In this document: piece by piece, positions 8,326-17,432 of the stretch
How positions within the stretch are numbered: the stretch's first letter is position 1
How the letters are laid out: each line of letters starts with the position of its first letter
Assembly: GCF_017498505.1 (NCBI RefSeq)
Contig: NZ_CP071798.1
Coordinates: forward strand, 620,001-684,000
DNA: 64,000 nt
Origin: Sporosarcina sp. Te-1
GTDB taxonomy: Bacteria > Bacillota > Bacilli > Bacillales_A > Planococcaceae
Direction: 5' to 3'
Notes under the pieces: generated by a model
Seen by the model: only the letters and a program-made list of their open reading frames with translations
Database searches by the model: none
Told to the model about the DNA's origin: nothing
Translations under genes and position numbers: made by a program

Positions 8326-9171
8326 ATGAAAAAAGTCGCTGTCATCCAAGACATGTCATCCTTTGGAAAATGCTCGCTCACAGCGGCCATTCCAGTCTTA
8401 TCCGTCATGGGCGTGCAGGCAGTGCCGCTGCCGACTGCCATTTTAACGTCACAGACAGAGTATCCTAGTTATTATTGTGAGGATTTGACGTCGAAGATGA
8501 ATCATTTTACAGACGAGTGGGGCAAGTTGGGCGTTGCTTTTGACGGTATCCATACAGGTTTCGTGACAGGAAAAGAGCAGATTGAAAATATCTTTTCATT
8601 TTTACATACTTTTTATAAGGAAGAGACAACACTGCTTGTCGACCCGGTCATGGGCGACCGGGGAGTGATGTATGACGTTTTTTCTGATGAGCTGATTGGC
8701 TATATGAAGGAACTTGTGAAACGTGCAGATCTGATCACGCCTAACGTAACGGAGTGCTGTTTGCTGACGGGTCTGTCGTATGAAAAGATGCAAACTTATC
8801 AAGCAAATGAGGATTATTTATTCGCGGTTGAGGAAGCGGGCCGGCAACTGCAGTCAGCAACCAACGCAAAAGTTATCATTACCGGCTTGAATCCGCCGGC
8901 CATTTCGGAATCAAGATACGTAGGCAACATGTATATCGACGGATTCCACTCCCATCACAGTCTTCAGGAATATAACGGTGAGAGCTATTCCGGAACGGGG
9001 GATTTATTTGCCTCTGTCATCATGGGCGGTATGATGCGCGGTCAAACTATAGAAGAAACAATGGAGCTGGCAGAGAAGTTCTTAGCTGCCGCAATCAAAT
9101 CAACAGCCGAGGAACGGATTCCAACTGTGGCAGGCGTGAAATTTGAATCATATTTGCGAATGCTTCTATAG
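8326..9171 (+). CDS. Pyridoxine/pyridoxal/pyridoxamine kinase
   Basis: A 281-residue PfkB/ThiD-fold kinase that phosphorylates B6 vitamers in the salvage path to pyridoxal phosphate. Seen: the N-terminal QDMSSFGKCSLTAAIPVLSVMG substrate loop, the DPVMGDRG motif near residue 105, ADLITPNVTECCLLTG, and the anion-hole region YSGTGDLFASVIMGG with catalytic Asp near residue 224. ATG 8326 lies seven bases after AGGTGGG; the GTG at 8314 is less likely. It is transcribed divergently from the ECF S component. Confidence 0.88.
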   Translation: MKKVAVIQDMSSFGKCSLTAAIPVLSVMGVQAVPLPTAILTSQTEYPSYYCEDLTSKMNHFTDEWGKLGVAFDGIHTGFVTGKEQIENIFSFLHTFYKEETTLLVDPVMGDRGVMYDVFSDELIGYMKELVKRADLITPNVTECCLLTGLSYEKMQTYQANEDYLFAVEEAGRQLQSATNAKVIITGLNPPAISESRYVGNMYIDGFHSHHSLQEYNGESYSGTGDLFASVIMGGMMRGQTIEETMELAEKFLAAAIKSTAEERIPTVAGVKFESYLRMLL

Positions 9172-9400
9172 CAATTTTTATTACAAATGTCGTCAGCAAT
9201 TTCCTGATCGTATCATGAACCGGATTAGACTGCTTATCGGATGAACAGACAAAATGGGTAAACGAAACTAGAAGTTAAACGGAATCTTGGGTGAACTTTT
9301 ACACCCTGCGTTCTTTTGTTCATTGGTGGACAAATGCTGGGCCAATTAATTCCATGGTAAGCAGATGTAATGGAATGTAGTACTACTAGCATAAAAAGAT

Positions 9401-9437
9401 TGTAGGCAAACTCCGTATTTTCTCGAGTTTGCCTACA
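9401..9437 (-). terminator. Terminator of the lincosamide nucleotidyltransferase-like gene
   Basis: A 13-bp perfect stem (TGTAGGCAAACTC with GAGTTTGCCTACA). On the minus strand the stem is followed by ATCTTTTT. The rest of 9172-9488 shows no gene. Confidence 0.85.
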
Positions 9438-9488
9438 GTAAAGCGAGAAATGAAAGTTCTGTTCATCCTCGCTCTTTAGTTCTTTATG

Positions 9489-10292
9489 TCATTTATACAG
9501 GTAGTCGTAAAGTTTGCCGATCAATACTTCGCTCATCTCGATCTTATAAAAACTGCCTAGCGTATGATATAGTTTCTCCATAACCTGAAGAGCGCTCTTA
9601 TATGCATCAAACAATTCCTTAGCTTCCAATGCCGAGGTAATTGAAACGTAATCGCCATATGATTCTTCACAAATATCCTTCTCAAGATTCTTCGTATAAT
9701 TGACCCATCTGACAACAGAGTTTTCTTTCACTCGAATCAATTGCAATATATATTTTTGAACATGACTTAATATCTCCAGGGAACGTGCCAATTCTCCTCT
9801 TCTTATTAAGTTGATGCCCATAATCCATTCATTCACAAAATTATTGAATGCAAAATTCACATTTTCGTTTGTCATCCGATCTGGTCCTGGTCCACTCAAA
9901 TGGTCTAATAAAGGGCTTAATCGGCCAGTTGAATCATACAAAAACATGGACTCGGTATCCGGGAAAACTCCTGTTGGTTTAAAGCTTTTGATAATGTCCA
10001 TTTGACAAGCTGGAAGAAAATGAAACTCTCCGCGTATCATATTCGTAAATATAGCGACTTCAGTTCCATATTCATTAAAGAGAAGCAAGTCTACAGGGTA
10101 TATATCAGATATCCATTGCATGGAGTTAAAAGCTGACACCATGCCATCTTTTAAGAAAATATAAAATTCTATATCTGAAAATGAATCTCCTTCACCTTTC
10201 GTAAACGAACCATATGTCATACAGGCAGAGACCCTATTATCTTGGAAACATTTTTCTTTAACTTTTGAAATCATTTTAGTTTGAATTAACAT
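9489..10292 (-). CDS. Lincosamide nucleotidyltransferase-like protein (Lnu(B)/Lnu(F) type)
   Basis: A 267-residue protein closely resembling Lnu(B)-type enzymes, which adenylylate lincomycin and clindamycin in the cytoplasm. Shared blocks are ACMTYGSFTKGEGDSFSDIEFYIFLK at residues 24-50 (the GS-x-D-x-E nucleotidyltransferase active site), NEYGTEVAIFTNMIRGEFHFL, MGINLIRRGELARSLEILS and the LxxLIRV helix of the C-terminal helical domain. All catalytic acids appear present. Whether this copy gives resistance is unknown; chromosomal homologues in environmental Bacillales are common. It has its own terminator and no mobile element next to it. Confidence 0.85.
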   Translation of the reverse strand: MLIQTKMISKVKEKCFQDNRVSACMTYGSFTKGEGDSFSDIEFYIFLKDGMVSAFNSMQWISDIYPVDLLLFNEYGTEVAIFTNMIRGEFHFLPACQMDIIKSFKPTGVFPDTESMFLYDSTGRLSPLLDHLSGPGPDRMTNENVNFAFNNFVNEWIMGINLIRRGELARSLEILSHVQKYILQLIRVKENSVVRWVNYTKNLEKDICEESYGDYVSITSALEAKELFDAYKSALQVMEKLYHTLGSFYKIEMSEVLIGKLYDYLYK

Positions 10293-10881
10293 CGTTATGC
10301 TCCTTATCTTGAAAAATTCTTGTTAGATAAGGAATGAATCAACGACTGGACAACATGAACAGCACATACGCAAGGCTCCTTCCATTTGAAACTTACTTAA
10401 AAGTATATCATATCATTAATGTTCGAAAGCCGATGGAGGACCTTAAGAAGGGAGTTCCGTCATAAACAAATTGAAAGCCATCCACTCGGTAAAATGGGTG
10501 GATGGCTTCTCACTTATCTTGTTACAGCATGCACATAATGAATCGTCTCAAATGCAAAGCATGACTTCATCAGCACCTCCATTGCTGCTGCCAACTGTTG
10601 CGCTGTACTGGATCTTCCTCTTTTCGTAAACATTGTTTATCTCCAAAATCGAAGAAGATTGAAATTGCTTGCGGAAATGTCGGCAAACAACCTTTCAACC
10701 ATACGGCCTCCTACCTTTTACAATCTTTACTAGATAAGTATGATAGAATATTCATATCTACTTGGAAAGTGAGTGATGGTTATGATAACGAATCAATGGA
10801 TCAAAAACGTAGCGGTGGAAAAAGAGGAAGCGGAACCTTTCAGGCCTTTTTTAGGTTCCAATAATAGGGAGGTTATGTCTC
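10293..10881. other. Intergenic stretch with an orphan hairpin and a possible 36-codon leader frame
   Basis: Holds the lnu-like promoter region and a hairpin at 10475-10508 (AAGCCATCCAC pairing with GTGGATGGCTT) that looks like the terminator of a vanished gene. A short frame at 10782-10891 (starting MITNQWIKNVAVEKEE) overlaps the first codons of the methyltransferase. It lacks a good ribosome site and may be a remnant or leader peptide. Confidence 0.35.
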
Positions 10882-11649
10882 ATGTCTTTTAGTTATTACG
10901 GAGAGCTTTGTACAACAGTTTACAATTTGACGAAACCCATTGGCCATTCGTTTGGTGGAGAGATCGCCTATTACAAGGAACGGTTGAAAGGTTGCAAAGG
11001 AAGAGTACTTGAACCAATGGCTGGCTCGGGTCGATTTATGATACCCCTCCTGGAAGAGGGGGTTCGGGTCGAAGGGGTAGATGTTTCGCCGGAAATGTTG
11101 GCGTCCTGTCACAAACAATGCGAGGAGCGAGGACTGGCACCTACTTTATATGAGGCGGATATAACAGAACTATCATTGCCCCATCGATATGAGGCTATTA
11201 CCATTCCAGCCGGGTCTTTTCAATTGATTGAAGAACGGCATGATGCCATGAATGTTTTAAAGCGGCTGTATGAACATCTTGAACCGGGTGGGAGATTGTT
11301 GCTCGATTTGTTTCTTCCGGATGCCGTATTCGATAATATCGGCACATTTGTAGGTACGACCGCGTATTCATTGCCGAATGGAGATACCATTACCATGGAA
11401 GAAAAATTAGTCGAAGCTGATTTGTTTCGGCAACGCAAAGTCTCTTACTTGAAATATGAGAAATGGCGGGAAGGCAAGTTGATCCAAACAGAGTTGCAGC
11501 GTTTTGCGATATGTTGGTATGGAATAGAGGAATTCAAGCTGATTTTGCAAAGTATCGGCTTTACAGATGTTGTCGTGTCTGCAGATTTCCAATACGGAAC
11601 CCCGCCGTCAAGTCAAGATCAAACCTTTACGTTCGAAGCGGTCAAATGA
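10882..11649 (+). CDS. Class I SAM-dependent methyltransferase
   Basis: A 255-residue Rossmann-fold methyltransferase. Motif I is RVLEPMAGSGRFMIPLLEEG (about residues 37-57), followed by an acidic end of beta-2 (VEGVDVSPEML), then YEADITELSLP and a ITIPAGSFQLI stretch at motif IV. The C-terminal half carries a beta-sheet of the ubiE/small-molecule type. The substrate cannot be read from the sequence. AGGGAGG lies about 10 bases ahead of the ATG, and a strong terminator follows, so it is probably monocistronic. Confidence 0.82.
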   Translation: MSFSYYGELCTTVYNLTKPIGHSFGGEIAYYKERLKGCKGRVLEPMAGSGRFMIPLLEEGVRVEGVDVSPEMLASCHKQCEERGLAPTLYEADITELSLPHRYEAITIPAGSFQLIEERHDAMNVLKRLYEHLEPGGRLLLDLFLPDAVFDNIGTFVGTTAYSLPNGDTITMEEKLVEADLFRQRKVSYLKYEKWREGKLIQTELQRFAICWYGIEEFKLILQSIGFTDVVVSADFQYGTPPSSQDQTFTFEAVK

Positions 11650-11660
11650 GTAGGCTAGGA

Positions 11661-11695
11661 AAAACGATGTGGCACCTGTGCTTCATCGTTTTTTT
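11661..11695 (+). terminator. Terminator after the methyltransferase
   Basis: AAAACGATG (11661-11669) pairs with CATCGTTTT (11684-11692), and the T-run continues to 11695. Confidence 0.85.
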
Positions 11696-11726
11696 ATAGA
11701 GTTGATACGAGAGGGGAATTATTCCA

Positions 11727-12539
11727 ATGGACTCAAGAATATCAGTATCGGTACAAAACGTATTGAACGACTATTTATCATTATGCCAGGAGTATATACC
11801 CGAAACGGTAGTAGGGCTGTATATACATGGCTCAATCGCATTAGGCGCGTATCAAGAAGGTTCCAGTGACATTGACTTCATGACGGTAGTCAACAGACCT
11901 TTAGGTGAAGATGAGGTACAGGCTATCTCTCACATCCATCGAGAAGTAAAACGCAAGCAGAACATAGAGATGGATGGCAGTTATCTTGTAGAGGAGGATG
12001 TCGGTCGGCATTGGAATGATATAAGTGAATGCGTTTATGTCAATGGGGGAAAAGCTATACGCAGCAAGCATGAAATGAATCCAGTCACCTGGTGGATGAT
12101 GAAGAACAGGGGAATCTGTGTGACAGGACCGGATATTTCTTCGTTACCAATCGAAGTGGATGAAAAAGAACTGACTTCCTATGTACTCCGGAACATGAAT
12201 AGGTATTGGGCAGGACGAATCAATACGCTAAAGAAATATAAACGAATCGCTGTTTTCTTGCCAAATCGACTGATTGAACAGGAGTTGCTCTGGTCTGTGC
12301 CAGGTGTGCTGCGCCAGTTTTATACATTGCAAGAACGAGCTATCACATCAAAAGCCGAAGTGTGTACATACGCTCTCGATCACGTTCCAGAAAGATGGCA
12401 TCCCATCATTACTGAAGTGATCAGCATGCGAGATGGGGGAGGAACGGGATATGGTAAAGCGAAGAAGCAAAAGATTGATGATCTATTGCAGTTAATGGTT
12501 TACATTATTACGTATTGCAATGAAAAATATAAAGATTAG
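11727..12539 (+). CDS. AadA-like nucleotidyltransferase (aminoglycoside adenylyltransferase family, DUF4111 C-terminus)
   Basis: A 270-residue two-domain protein. The N-terminal nucleotidyltransferase domain shows GLYIHGSIALGAYQEGSSDIDFMTVV (residues 30-55), the GS-x10-D-x-D active site of ANT(3'')/ANT(9)-type enzymes. The C-terminal part is the all-helical AadA domain (TSYVLRNMNRYWAGR, then LPNRLIEQELLWSVPGVLRQFYTLQE). Known relatives adenylylate streptomycin or spectinomycin. Here the AadA role is inferred from family only, and other small-molecule nucleotidyl transfer is possible. It lies 2 kb from the Lnu-like gene. Confidence 0.8.
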   Translation: MDSRISVSVQNVLNDYLSLCQEYIPETVVGLYIHGSIALGAYQEGSSDIDFMTVVNRPLGEDEVQAISHIHREVKRKQNIEMDGSYLVEEDVGRHWNDISECVYVNGGKAIRSKHEMNPVTWWMMKNRGICVTGPDISSLPIEVDEKELTSYVLRNMNRYWAGRINTLKKYKRIAVFLPNRLIEQELLWSVPGVLRQFYTLQERAITSKAEVCTYALDHVPERWHPIITEVISMRDGGGTGYGKAKKQKIDDLLQLMVYIITYCNEKYKD

Positions 12540-12623
12540 TTTCTATTTTAAAATTCATAGTCTATATGGATTTTTTTGTAATTCGAGAAAGTTTTCAATC
12601 AAAAGAATAGTTTACGAACTTAC

Positions 12624-12671
12624 TAGACAACAGCAAAAAAGATGCTATACTTATACCGACAGGCAGTCGGT
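12624..12671 (+). promoter_or_regulatory. Promoter and TetR-type operator of the TetR-ABC exporter operon
   Basis: The -35 TAGACA (12624-12629) and -10 TATACT (12646-12651) have 16-bp spacing. A perfect 17-bp palindrome, ACCGACaggcaGTCGGT (12655-12671), covers the likely start point, directly before the TetR gene's AAGGAGG. Autorepression is inferred. Confidence 0.75.
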
Positions 12672-12687
12672 CGATAAGGAGGAACAA

Positions 12688-13329
12688 ATGAGAAAAGATG
12701 CGGAAGAACGCAGGAATGAAATTTTGGATGCAGCAGATATGCTTTTTGCTCAAAAGGGCTTTGATGGCACAAGCACGAACGATATTCTGGAGAATGTCGG
12801 TATTGCAAGGGGAACGTTATATCATCATTTCAAATCAAAGGAAGATATTATGGATGCTTTGATTGATAGGTATAGTGAAGGCCTTTTAAATGGAGCGATG
12901 GAACTTGCCAAAAATAAAGACATCCCTGTTTTGGATCGTATTGTCCATGTGGTCATATCCATGAACTTGAGTGACGGAAGCAGCGAGGAAATAATGAATC
13001 ATATTCACAGACCACAGAATGCGCTGATGCATCAGAAGATACAAAGGGTCATCATTAATGGAGTTACACCGATTCTCACGGGAATCATTTGTGAAGGCAT
13101 TGAGCAGGGAATGTTCAATACGCCGTTTCCGTATGAATGTATGGAAATGGTTGTGACGTATGCAAATACGGTTTTTGATGATGATTTGATTCAAATGACA
13201 AACGAAGAGCGTGGTTTGCGTATGCAGGCATTCATTTTCAATGTGGAAAGGTTGCTTGGTGCGGAAAGTGGAAGCCTGATCGGTACATTGAAAATGTTCA
13301 GAATGGATGAAGAAAATACCAACGGATAA
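12688..13329 (+). CDS. TetR/AcrR-family transcriptional regulator
   Basis: A 213-residue repressor. The N-terminal DNA-binding domain reads ILDAADMLFAQKGFDGTSTNDILENVGIARGTLYHHFKSKEDI (about residues 12-54), the standard TetR helix-turn-helix. The helical C-terminal ligand domain has no obvious family assignment. ATG 12688 directly follows AAGGAGG and is clearly the start; the long upstream frame from 12520 is not translated. The gene leads an operon with an ABC permease and ATPase and has a palindromic operator in its promoter, so it probably controls that exporter in response to an effector. Confidence 0.9.
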   Translation: MRKDAEERRNEILDAADMLFAQKGFDGTSTNDILENVGIARGTLYHHFKSKEDIMDALIDRYSEGLLNGAMELAKNKDIPVLDRIVHVVISMNLSDGSSEEIMNHIHRPQNALMHQKIQRVIINGVTPILTGIICEGIEQGMFNTPFPYECMEMVVTYANTVFDDDLIQMTNEERGLRMQAFIFNVERLLGAESGSLIGTLKMFRMDEENTNG

Positions 13330-13472
13330 CTTAGGATTCAGGATAATTCTATTATTGTGTTCGAATCAACTTATTGCTGTTAAAGGAAGCGAACGACCGT
13401 CAGTTGCACTCCTGAGTTTAATTTTCAGCAAACGAAAGGTCAGAGAGTGGCAGAGTCATAGAATTTCTCATT

Positions 13473-13571
13473 ATGAGTGCGGGGATAGGGCTATGCGTAA
13501 CAGCTATTATTTTGTTTCAATTACGATCTGTAAAAATCGAACATAGAGGTGACTTATGTATTACAGAATAA
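13473..13571 (+). pseudogene. Possible remnant of a membrane protein C-terminus or small membrane peptide
   Basis: A 32-residue frame (MSAGIGLCVTAIILFQLRSV...) consists of one clear membrane helix and a charged tail, and ends 15 bp inside the permease gene. The frame extends upstream without a stop to 13422 but has no start signal there. It reads like the last helix of a lost transporter. Weak evidence. Confidence 0.25.
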
Positions 13572-15874
13572 TCCGCAAGGACATGTCCAAAAGCAAACTG
13601 ATCACGTTAGCAACTACGTTATTTAGTGCGGCTGCTGCGATGCTTGTCTCACTTGCGGCAGTGCTCGTGATTCATCTTTCGGGTGCGATCGATACACTGA
13701 TGAAACGGTCGGAGACTCCGCATTTTATGCAAATGCATTCGGGTGACATTGATCTTGCCCGGCTTGAAGAATTTGCAGAGCAGAACAACAATGTTGATGA
13801 GTTTCAAGTACTCGACTTTCTTACTATTGATGGTTCGCAAATACGATTCAGCAACCATTCGCTTGCCAATAATGTCCAAGACAACGGATTTAGTGTCCAA
13901 AGCAAAAAGTTTGATTATCTTCTAGACTTAAATGGTAACGTCATTCACGTAAATGACGGCGAGCTCTATGTCCCGATTAGTTATTGGAAAGATAGCATAA
14001 CAAACGTGGGAGATAAAGCAGTCATTAGTGGGAAGGAATTGACCGTTGCGGGGTTTCTTCGAGATTCACAAATGAATTCCTCGCTTGCCTCTTCGAAGAG
14101 ATTTCTGATTAGTCCCAACGACTTCGAAGACTTGAGAAACCGTGGGAGCATTGAGTATTTGATTGAATTCAGATTAGCTGATGTATCGAAGCTCAGCGAA
14201 TTCGAAACCTCGTATGCCTCTGCAGAACTTGAAGCGAACGGGCCAACACTTACCTATCCACTATTTAAAACAATTAACGCCATTTCGGATGGCATGATGA
14301 TCGGTGTCATCCTACTCGTCAGCTTACTTGTCGTTGTGATCGCTTTTATGTGCATCCGTTTTACGCTGCTTACTAAAATTGAAGAAGATTACCGGGAAAT
14401 AGGCGTTATGAAAGCAATGGGATTGCGGGTTTCTGATATTAAAAGAATTTATCTTAGTAAATACGCGTTGATTGCTGGAGTCGGCAGCACTCTCGGTTTT
14501 GCACTTTCTTTTCTGCTCCAGGGAATACTTCTTGAAAATATCCGGCTGTATATGGGGGAAAGCGAAAATACTTCTGTCGGATGGGTGTTTGGGATGATTG
14601 GGAGTCTGTTTGTATTCTTTGCCATACTTGCCTATGTAAATGGAGTTTTAAAACGGTTCTACAAAATATCCGGTGCAGAAGCAATCCGATTTGGCATGTC
14701 GAAGGAGCCAGTAAAGGGGACAAAGCGTTTCCATCTAAATGGGAACAATCTGCTTACTGCTAATATTCATCTCGGAATCAAAGATGTCCTATCCAGGAAA
14801 AGATTGTACGGCACAATGCTTGCAGTACTTGTCATCTCGACATTTATCATGATTGTTCCGCAAAATCTTTACAACACCATTTCCTCGGAAGATTTCATTA
14901 AATATATGGGGATAGGTAAGAGCGATTTGCGAATAGATGTGCAACAGACTGAAAATATTGCTGAGAAATCCTCGGAAATTCGTAACATGATGCGCCAAGA
15001 CAGCACGATTTCAAAGTATGCTGTGTTCACAACCAAAACATTCAAAGTGAAGATGAAGGATGGCTCCGAGGAAAGAATAAAGGTTGAATTAGGCGATCAT
15101 TCTCAATTTCCAGTGGAGTATTCAGAGGGAAGAGCACCCGTTTCAGAAGACGAGGTTGCCCTTTCGGTTCTCAATGCAGAGGAATTGGTCAGAAAGGTAG
15201 GAGACACCCTTCCTGTTGTAATCAATGGGGTCGAAACAGATTTGACAGTCAGCGGTATATATTCCGATATTACCAATGGAGGAAAGACTGCAAAAGCAGT
15301 TTTTGATGACAATTCAGCAGAAATTATGTGGGTGGTGTTCGCCGCAAAGCTTTCCGATCCAACTCTTATTGGACGAAAGGTTTCGGAATATGGAAATGAA
15401 TTTAGTTATGCAAAGGTGTCCGATATTAATCAATACATCTTGCAAACATTCGGTTCAACTATGAGTTCTGTCGGCAAAGCATCCTATTCGGCTATTGCGG
15501 TTGCGTTGATTCTATCGGTTTTCATAACACTATTATTTATGAAAATGCTTATCGCAAAAGATAGACATTCTATATCTGTTTTAAAAGCGATCGGTTTTAC
15601 CAACTCGGATATTCAGACCCAGTACATTGCACGCTCGGTATTCATTTTGATGCTTGGTATGGCATTGGGCACATTATTAGCAAACACGCTTGGTGAGATG
15701 ATTGCCGGTGGGTTGATTTCCTCCTTTGGAGCCGCAACCTTCCAATTCACAATCAATCCAATTACTGCCTATCTAATTAGTCCAATGCTACTGGTCAGTT
15801 TCGTTCTCATCGCAACAATTATCGGCACGTTGGGAGCAGGTCGATTAAAAATTTCTGAAAATATAAAGGGGTAG
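13556..15874 (+). CDS. ABC transporter permease, FtsX/MacB type
   Basis: A 772-residue protein with two FtsX-like domains: an N-terminal helix (about residues 17-40), a large extracellular domain, three helices near 245-380, a second extracellular domain and three helices at the C-terminus. Conserved FtsX motifs are EEDYREIGVMKAMGLRVSDIKRIYLSKY and DRHSISVLKAIGFTNSDIQTQYIARS. Family members export peptides, lipids or drugs or shuttle lipoproteins; the cargo here is unknown. The gene starts with an AGAGGTGA site and is followed 3 bp later by its ATPase. Confidence 0.88.
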   Translation: MYYRIIRKDMSKSKLITLATTLFSAAAAMLVSLAAVLVIHLSGAIDTLMKRSETPHFMQMHSGDIDLARLEEFAEQNNNVDEFQVLDFLTIDGSQIRFSNHSLANNVQDNGFSVQSKKFDYLLDLNGNVIHVNDGELYVPISYWKDSITNVGDKAVISGKELTVAGFLRDSQMNSSLASSKRFLISPNDFEDLRNRGSIEYLIEFRLADVSKLSEFETSYASAELEANGPTLTYPLFKTINAISDGMMIGVILLVSLLVVVIAFMCIRFTLLTKIEEDYREIGVMKAMGLRVSDIKRIYLSKYALIAGVGSTLGFALSFLLQGILLENIRLYMGESENTSVGWVFGMIGSLFVFFAILAYVNGVLKRFYKISGAEAIRFGMSKEPVKGTKRFHLNGNNLLTANIHLGIKDVLSRKRLYGTMLAVLVISTFIMIVPQNLYNTISSEDFIKYMGIGKSDLRIDVQQTENIAEKSSEIRNMMRQDSTISKYAVFTTKTFKVKMKDGSEERIKVELGDHSQFPVEYSEGRAPVSEDEVALSVLNAEELVRKVGDTLPVVINGVETDLTVSGIYSDITNGGKTAKAVFDDNSAEIMWVVFAAKLSDPTLIGRKVSEYGNEFSYAKVSDINQYILQTFGSTMSSVGKASYSAIAVALILSVFITLLFMKMLIAKDRHSISVLKAIGFTNSDIQTQYIARSVFILMLGMALGTLLANTLGEMIAGGLISSFGAATFQFTINPITAYLISPMLLVSFVLIATIIGTLGAGRLKISENIKG

Positions 15875-15877
15875 CAT

Positions 15878-16642
15878 ATGAGAAAGCTAATGATCGGTGA
15901 TCAAATTGTTAAATCATTCAGCGAAGGGGATGAAAAGCGAATCATCCTCGACAAGGTTTCTGTAGAAATTGACCAGGGAGAATTCGTTGCGATTATGGGA
16001 CCCTCAGGATCAGGAAAATCGACACTGCTGTTTGCGTTAAGTGGGCTAGATGAAATTACGAGTGGTCACGTGTTGATGAATGGAAGGGATTTATCAGAAC
16101 TGCGGGAGAAGGAGCTGTCTGATTTACGGAGAAGAAAAATGGGAATCGTTTTTCAACAGCCGACCATGCTGCATAATTTGAATATACTCGACAACATTAT
16201 TCTACCTTCCGTAAGGGATAACAGAAAAAATGTCGCAGCCATTACGCAAAAAGCAGTATCACTCATGGAAAGGATAGGCATTGCCGGGCTGGAAGACCGT
16301 GACATTTCACAAGTGTCGGGAGGACAGCTTCAACGAGCCGGAATTTGTAGGGCTTTAATGAACAATCCAGAAATCCTTTTTGCCGATGAACCTACCGGGG
16401 CACTTAATTCAACATTTGCAGAGGGGATTATGGACATATTTTCTGAGATTAATAAGGAGGGAATAGCCATCTTGCTTGTAACTCATGATGCCAAAGTGGC
16501 TGTCCGGGCGGAGCGCATCTTGTTTATGCTTGATGGAAAAATTGTTCGCGAACTGAAGCTTCCAAAATATAAAGAGGGAAGTCGGGACAATGGCAGTAGG
16601 ATTGAAAGGATTACGGAACAATTGAGGGAGATTGGTATCTAA
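15878..16642 (+). CDS. ABC transporter ATP-binding protein (MacB/LolD type)
   Basis: A 254-residue ATPase paired with the preceding permease. Walker A is GPSGSGKST (about 46-54), the Q-loop region is GIVFQQPTMLHNLN, the signature reads VSGGQLQRAGICRAL and Walker B is LFADEPTGAL. The LolD-like LSDLRRRKMGIVFQQ stretch fits the class that serves FtsX-type permeases. The ~30-residue C-terminal tail is longer than in minimal LolD proteins. It ends the TetR-controlled operon. Confidence 0.92.
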   Translation: MRKLMIGDQIVKSFSEGDEKRIILDKVSVEIDQGEFVAIMGPSGSGKSTLLFALSGLDEITSGHVLMNGRDLSELREKELSDLRRRKMGIVFQQPTMLHNLNILDNIILPSVRDNRKNVAAITQKAVSLMERIGIAGLEDRDISQVSGGQLQRAGICRALMNNPEILFADEPTGALNSTFAEGIMDIFSEINKEGIAILLVTHDAKVAVRAERILFMLDGKIVRELKLPKYKEGSRDNGSRIERITEQLREIGI

Positions 16643-16714
16643 ATGGCACCCTCAACTTGTTTAAAGAACTCGATTTCATTTGTTTTTACAAAATGTGAAG
16701 CGTTTAGTTGGAAT

Positions 16715-16748
16715 AACAACAGACCAAATAGTAACTTGGTCTGTTGTT
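16715..16748. terminator. Bidirectional terminator between the exporter operon and the LOG-family gene
   Basis: A 13-bp perfect stem, AACAACAGACCAA with TTGGTCTGTTGTT, separates the two convergent genes. Confidence 0.85.
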
Positions 16749-16753
16749 CGCTT

Positions 16754-17335
16754 TTAGATCTGTTTCTCATTTATGTACGTTTTTATGGCCGGTGGTTCAT
16801 ATGAATTAAACTTTTCTAATAAACGACTTGGTTCATCATCTACAAGTGCCATAGAACGGTACTTTTCGTGTAAAAATTGTTCCTTTGTCATATGGTAAAA
16901 CAGTTCGACGAGAGGATCAAAGTAGTGATTAATGTTTAGAAGGCCACAAGGTTTTTGATGAAGTCCCAATTGAGCCCACGTGAAAATTTCAAAGAATTCT
17001 TCTAATGTTCCGGGACCGCCTGGTAAAGCGACAAAGCCATCTGCAAGCTCTGCCATTGTAGCTTTTCTTTCATGCATAGAATCGACAACTATCATCTTGG
17101 ATAAGCTTTTATGTGATATTTCTCTCTGCTCTAAAAAACTTGGCATAATTCCAATGACTTGTCCACCTTCCGCTAAGACAGCATCCGCTACGGCTCCCAT
17201 AACGCCAACACTTGCTCCGCCATAAACAAGTGTAATATTCCGTTTGGCTAGTTCTTTGCCAAACCCTTTGGCCTTCTCAATATATACCTCGGATGCTCCT
17301 CTACTGGAACCACAAAATACTGCTATGCTTTTCAT
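16754..17335 (-). CDS. LOG-family nucleoside 5'-monophosphate phosphoribohydrolase (TIGR00730)
   Basis: A 193-residue Rossmann-like protein of the lysine-decarboxylase-like/LOG family. FCGSSRG at the N-terminus and LPGGPGTLEEFFEIFTWAQLGLHQKP (PGGxGTxxE motif, near residue 98) are diagnostic. LOG enzymes cleave cytokinin-type or other nucleotide monophosphates to base and ribose phosphate; bacterial members probably act in nucleotide salvage or sanitation. ATG 17335 follows AGGAGG, so the longer frame beginning at 17413 is rejected. A MazG-like gene is transcribed divergently. Confidence 0.9.
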   Translation of the reverse strand: MKSIAVFCGSSRGASEVYIEKAKGFGKELAKRNITLVYGGASVGVMGAVADAVLAEGGQVIGIMPSFLEQREISHKSLSKMIVVDSMHERKATMAELADGFVALPGGPGTLEEFFEIFTWAQLGLHQKPCGLLNINHYFDPLVELFYHMTKEQFLHEKYRSMALVDDEPSRLLEKFNSYEPPAIKTYINEKQI

Positions 17336-17432
17336 AATGACCGTCCTCCTAAAAAATTCAGCGAGACTATTATACAAAAGTCTTGATGATTTGTTAAACT
17401 TTAAATTAATCAAAAGTTAGGAGGAGTAATCA

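Noticed and set aside
12520..12687. N-terminal extension of the TetR regulator
   Set aside because: It would place the promoter, the palindromic operator and the AAGGAGG site inside the coding region; ATG 12688 is clearly the start.
13307..13546. 79-codon frame between the TetR and permease genes
   Set aside because: No ribosome site and an unlikely composition; a different frame carries the membrane-like remnant.
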